Part shown: one piece after another, positions 5,402-6,147 of the stretch
Numbering within the stretch: the stretch's first letter is position 1
Layout: each line of letters begins with the position of its first letter
Notes under the pieces: model-generated
Told to the model about the DNA's origin: nothing
Databases searched by the model: none
Seen by the model: only the letters and a program-made list of their open reading frames with translations
Origin: Brachybacterium sp.
GTDB taxonomy: Bacteria; Actinomycetota; Actinomycetes; Actinomycetales; Dermabacteraceae
NCBI GenBank assembly: GCA_027322375.1
Contig: DAHVRS010000073.1
Coordinates: 1-6,147 of the forward strand
DNA: 6,147 nt
Reading direction: 5' to 3'
Program-made: the position numbers and the translations under genes

Positions 5402-6147
5402 TCAGGGCACCTCGAGATACAGGATGGCACCGCTGTAGGTCTCCACGCCCAGGCGGAAGCTGTCCAGCTCTGCCTCGGGGACGAGGAAGGCACTGTGGAA
5501 GCGGGCGGTCTCCCCGTCGGCGAGCGGCGCGACCTGGATCATCGGGTCGGGCAGGAGTCCTTCCGCGACGTCGATGAAGTAGGTGCGGTCGCTCTCGCCG
5601 GTCAGCCACAGCTCCTCGGCGGGGGCGAGCTGGCCGCCGCCGCGGTAGCGCGCCTCGTACTCCACGACCACGAGCCGGTAGCCGTCCTGGATCACGTCGC
5701 CGGCATCTGGGATCTCACCGTCGAAGTCGACGGACAGCGCCGTGACCTCGAGGTCTCCGCCGGTCCAGACCTCCCAGCCGACGGCGTGCTCGCCCACGGT
5801 CGCGGGGCGGTCGAAGCTGCCGATCCCGCCGCCGACCTCGTTCCCTTCGGCGTCGGTGACGGTGCCGGGCGTCTTCTCGGGGCGCTCCGTGGGCGTCGTG
5901 GGCGGGGTGCGCGGAGCCGCGGTCGTCGGCGCGGCGGAGGGATCGGCCGACGGGCCGGGCTCGGGCGCGAGCACCCTTTGGATCCCGCCGACGACGAGGC
6001 CGACGGAGAGGACGAGCGCGACGGCCTGGACCGCGACGATCGCGACGATCGCCCAGGCGGGCAGGACGAGGCGGCGCGGCCGGGGCTCCTCCGCCGCGCC
6101 CTGCGGATCGTAGGTGAAGGAGGGGGCGCCGTAGGGCCCGTCGACCT
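5402..6147 (-). CDS. Membrane-anchored protein with a DUF4352-like domain, 5' end outside the window
   Basis: The reading frame stays open from the stop at 5402 to the right edge, giving at least 247 residues; the start lies beyond the window. Numbering from the edge, residues 1-25 are a Pro/Gly/Tyr-containing tail (PYGAPSFTYDPQG) ending in a PRPRR basic cluster; about 26-54 form one strongly hydrophobic helix (core LVLPAWAIVAIVAVQAVALV); 60-95 are a Pro/Thr/Ala-rich stalk; and 110-247 are a beta-rich outer domain. The domain motifs DGYRLVVVEYEARYRG (154-169) and LADGETARFHSAFLVP (208-223) line up with the corresponding blocks of the next gene, so the two look like diverged paralogues in one operon. 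The GTG at 5974 is a poor start because it would discard the membrane helix that immediately precedes it. No enzymatic motif is visible, and function is unknown. A role as a surface sensor, binding or envelope-maintenance protein is only inferred. Confidence 0.78.
   Translation of the reverse strand, partial: VDGPYGAPSFTYDPQGAAEEPRPRRLVLPAWAIVAIVAVQAVALVLSVGLVVGGIQRVLAPEPGPSADPSAAPTTAAPRTPPTTPTERPEKTPGTVTDAEGNEVGGGIGSFDRPATVGEHAVGWEVWTGGDLEVTALSVDFDGEIPDAGDVIQDGYRLVVVEYEARYRGGGQLAPAEELWLTGESDRTYFIDVAEGLLPDPMIQVAPLADGETARFHSAFLVPEAELDSFRLGVETYSGAILYLEVP
6032..6049 (-). repeat. 9-bp tandem duplication within the membrane-helix codons
   Basis: CGCGACGAT is repeated twice without interruption and is followed by a further CGC. 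It encodes an Ile-Val-Ala repeat in the transmembrane helix of the right-edge gene. It is probably low-complexity hydrophobic coding sequence that can expand or contract in frame. Confidence 0.6.

Overview
The window is very GC-rich, with codons ending almost always in G or C, and its protein families are typical of high-GC Gram-positive bacteria. I read it as the chromosome of an actinobacterium. A Dermabacteraceae/Brachybacterium-type host would fit, but that is a guess from general resemblance. I see no phage, transposon, CRISPR array, tRNA or rRNA. Five protein genes cover nearly all of it, and no gene-free stretch exceeds 300 bases.

Layout from left to right. A long, nearly perfect inverted repeat (27-80) lies just past the 3' end of a leftward MacroD/YmdB-type macrodomain gene (112-633). 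A 151-bp divergent intergenic region holds a 14-bp tandem repeat, a short hairpin and an 11-bp palindrome. A rightward class I/II PLP aminotransferase of the DapC/kynurenine-aminotransferase type follows (785-2011). It converges, across a hairpin-rich 112-bp gap, on a leftward FadB-type two-domain beta-oxidation enzyme (2124-4331). Upstream of that gene is a 167-bp spacer with one patch of raised A+T content. The right end is a leftward pair of membrane-anchored proteins: one of 291 residues with a DUF4352-like domain (4499-5374), preceded 27 bp upstream by a similar protein that runs off the window edge (5402-6147).

How the genes fit together. The aminotransferase and FadB form a metabolic neighbourhood that, from memory, resembles the dapC-fadA-fadB cluster of Mycobacterium. 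Here they are convergent and no thiolase gene (fadA) is present. The macrodomain enzyme is probably a stand-alone ADP-ribose/O-acetyl-ADP-ribose hydrolase. The two right-hand proteins share one plan (cytoplasmic Pro-rich tail, one membrane helix, low-complexity stalk, extracellular beta-domain) and look like diverged paralogues in one operon. They may act together at the cell surface, but their function is unknown.

Most of the coding content is ordinary. The parts most worth a second look are the paired 19-bp inverted elements at 27-80, the repeat and palindrome cluster between the divergent genes, and the tandem membrane-anchored pair. I found no convincing evidence of a wholly new system.
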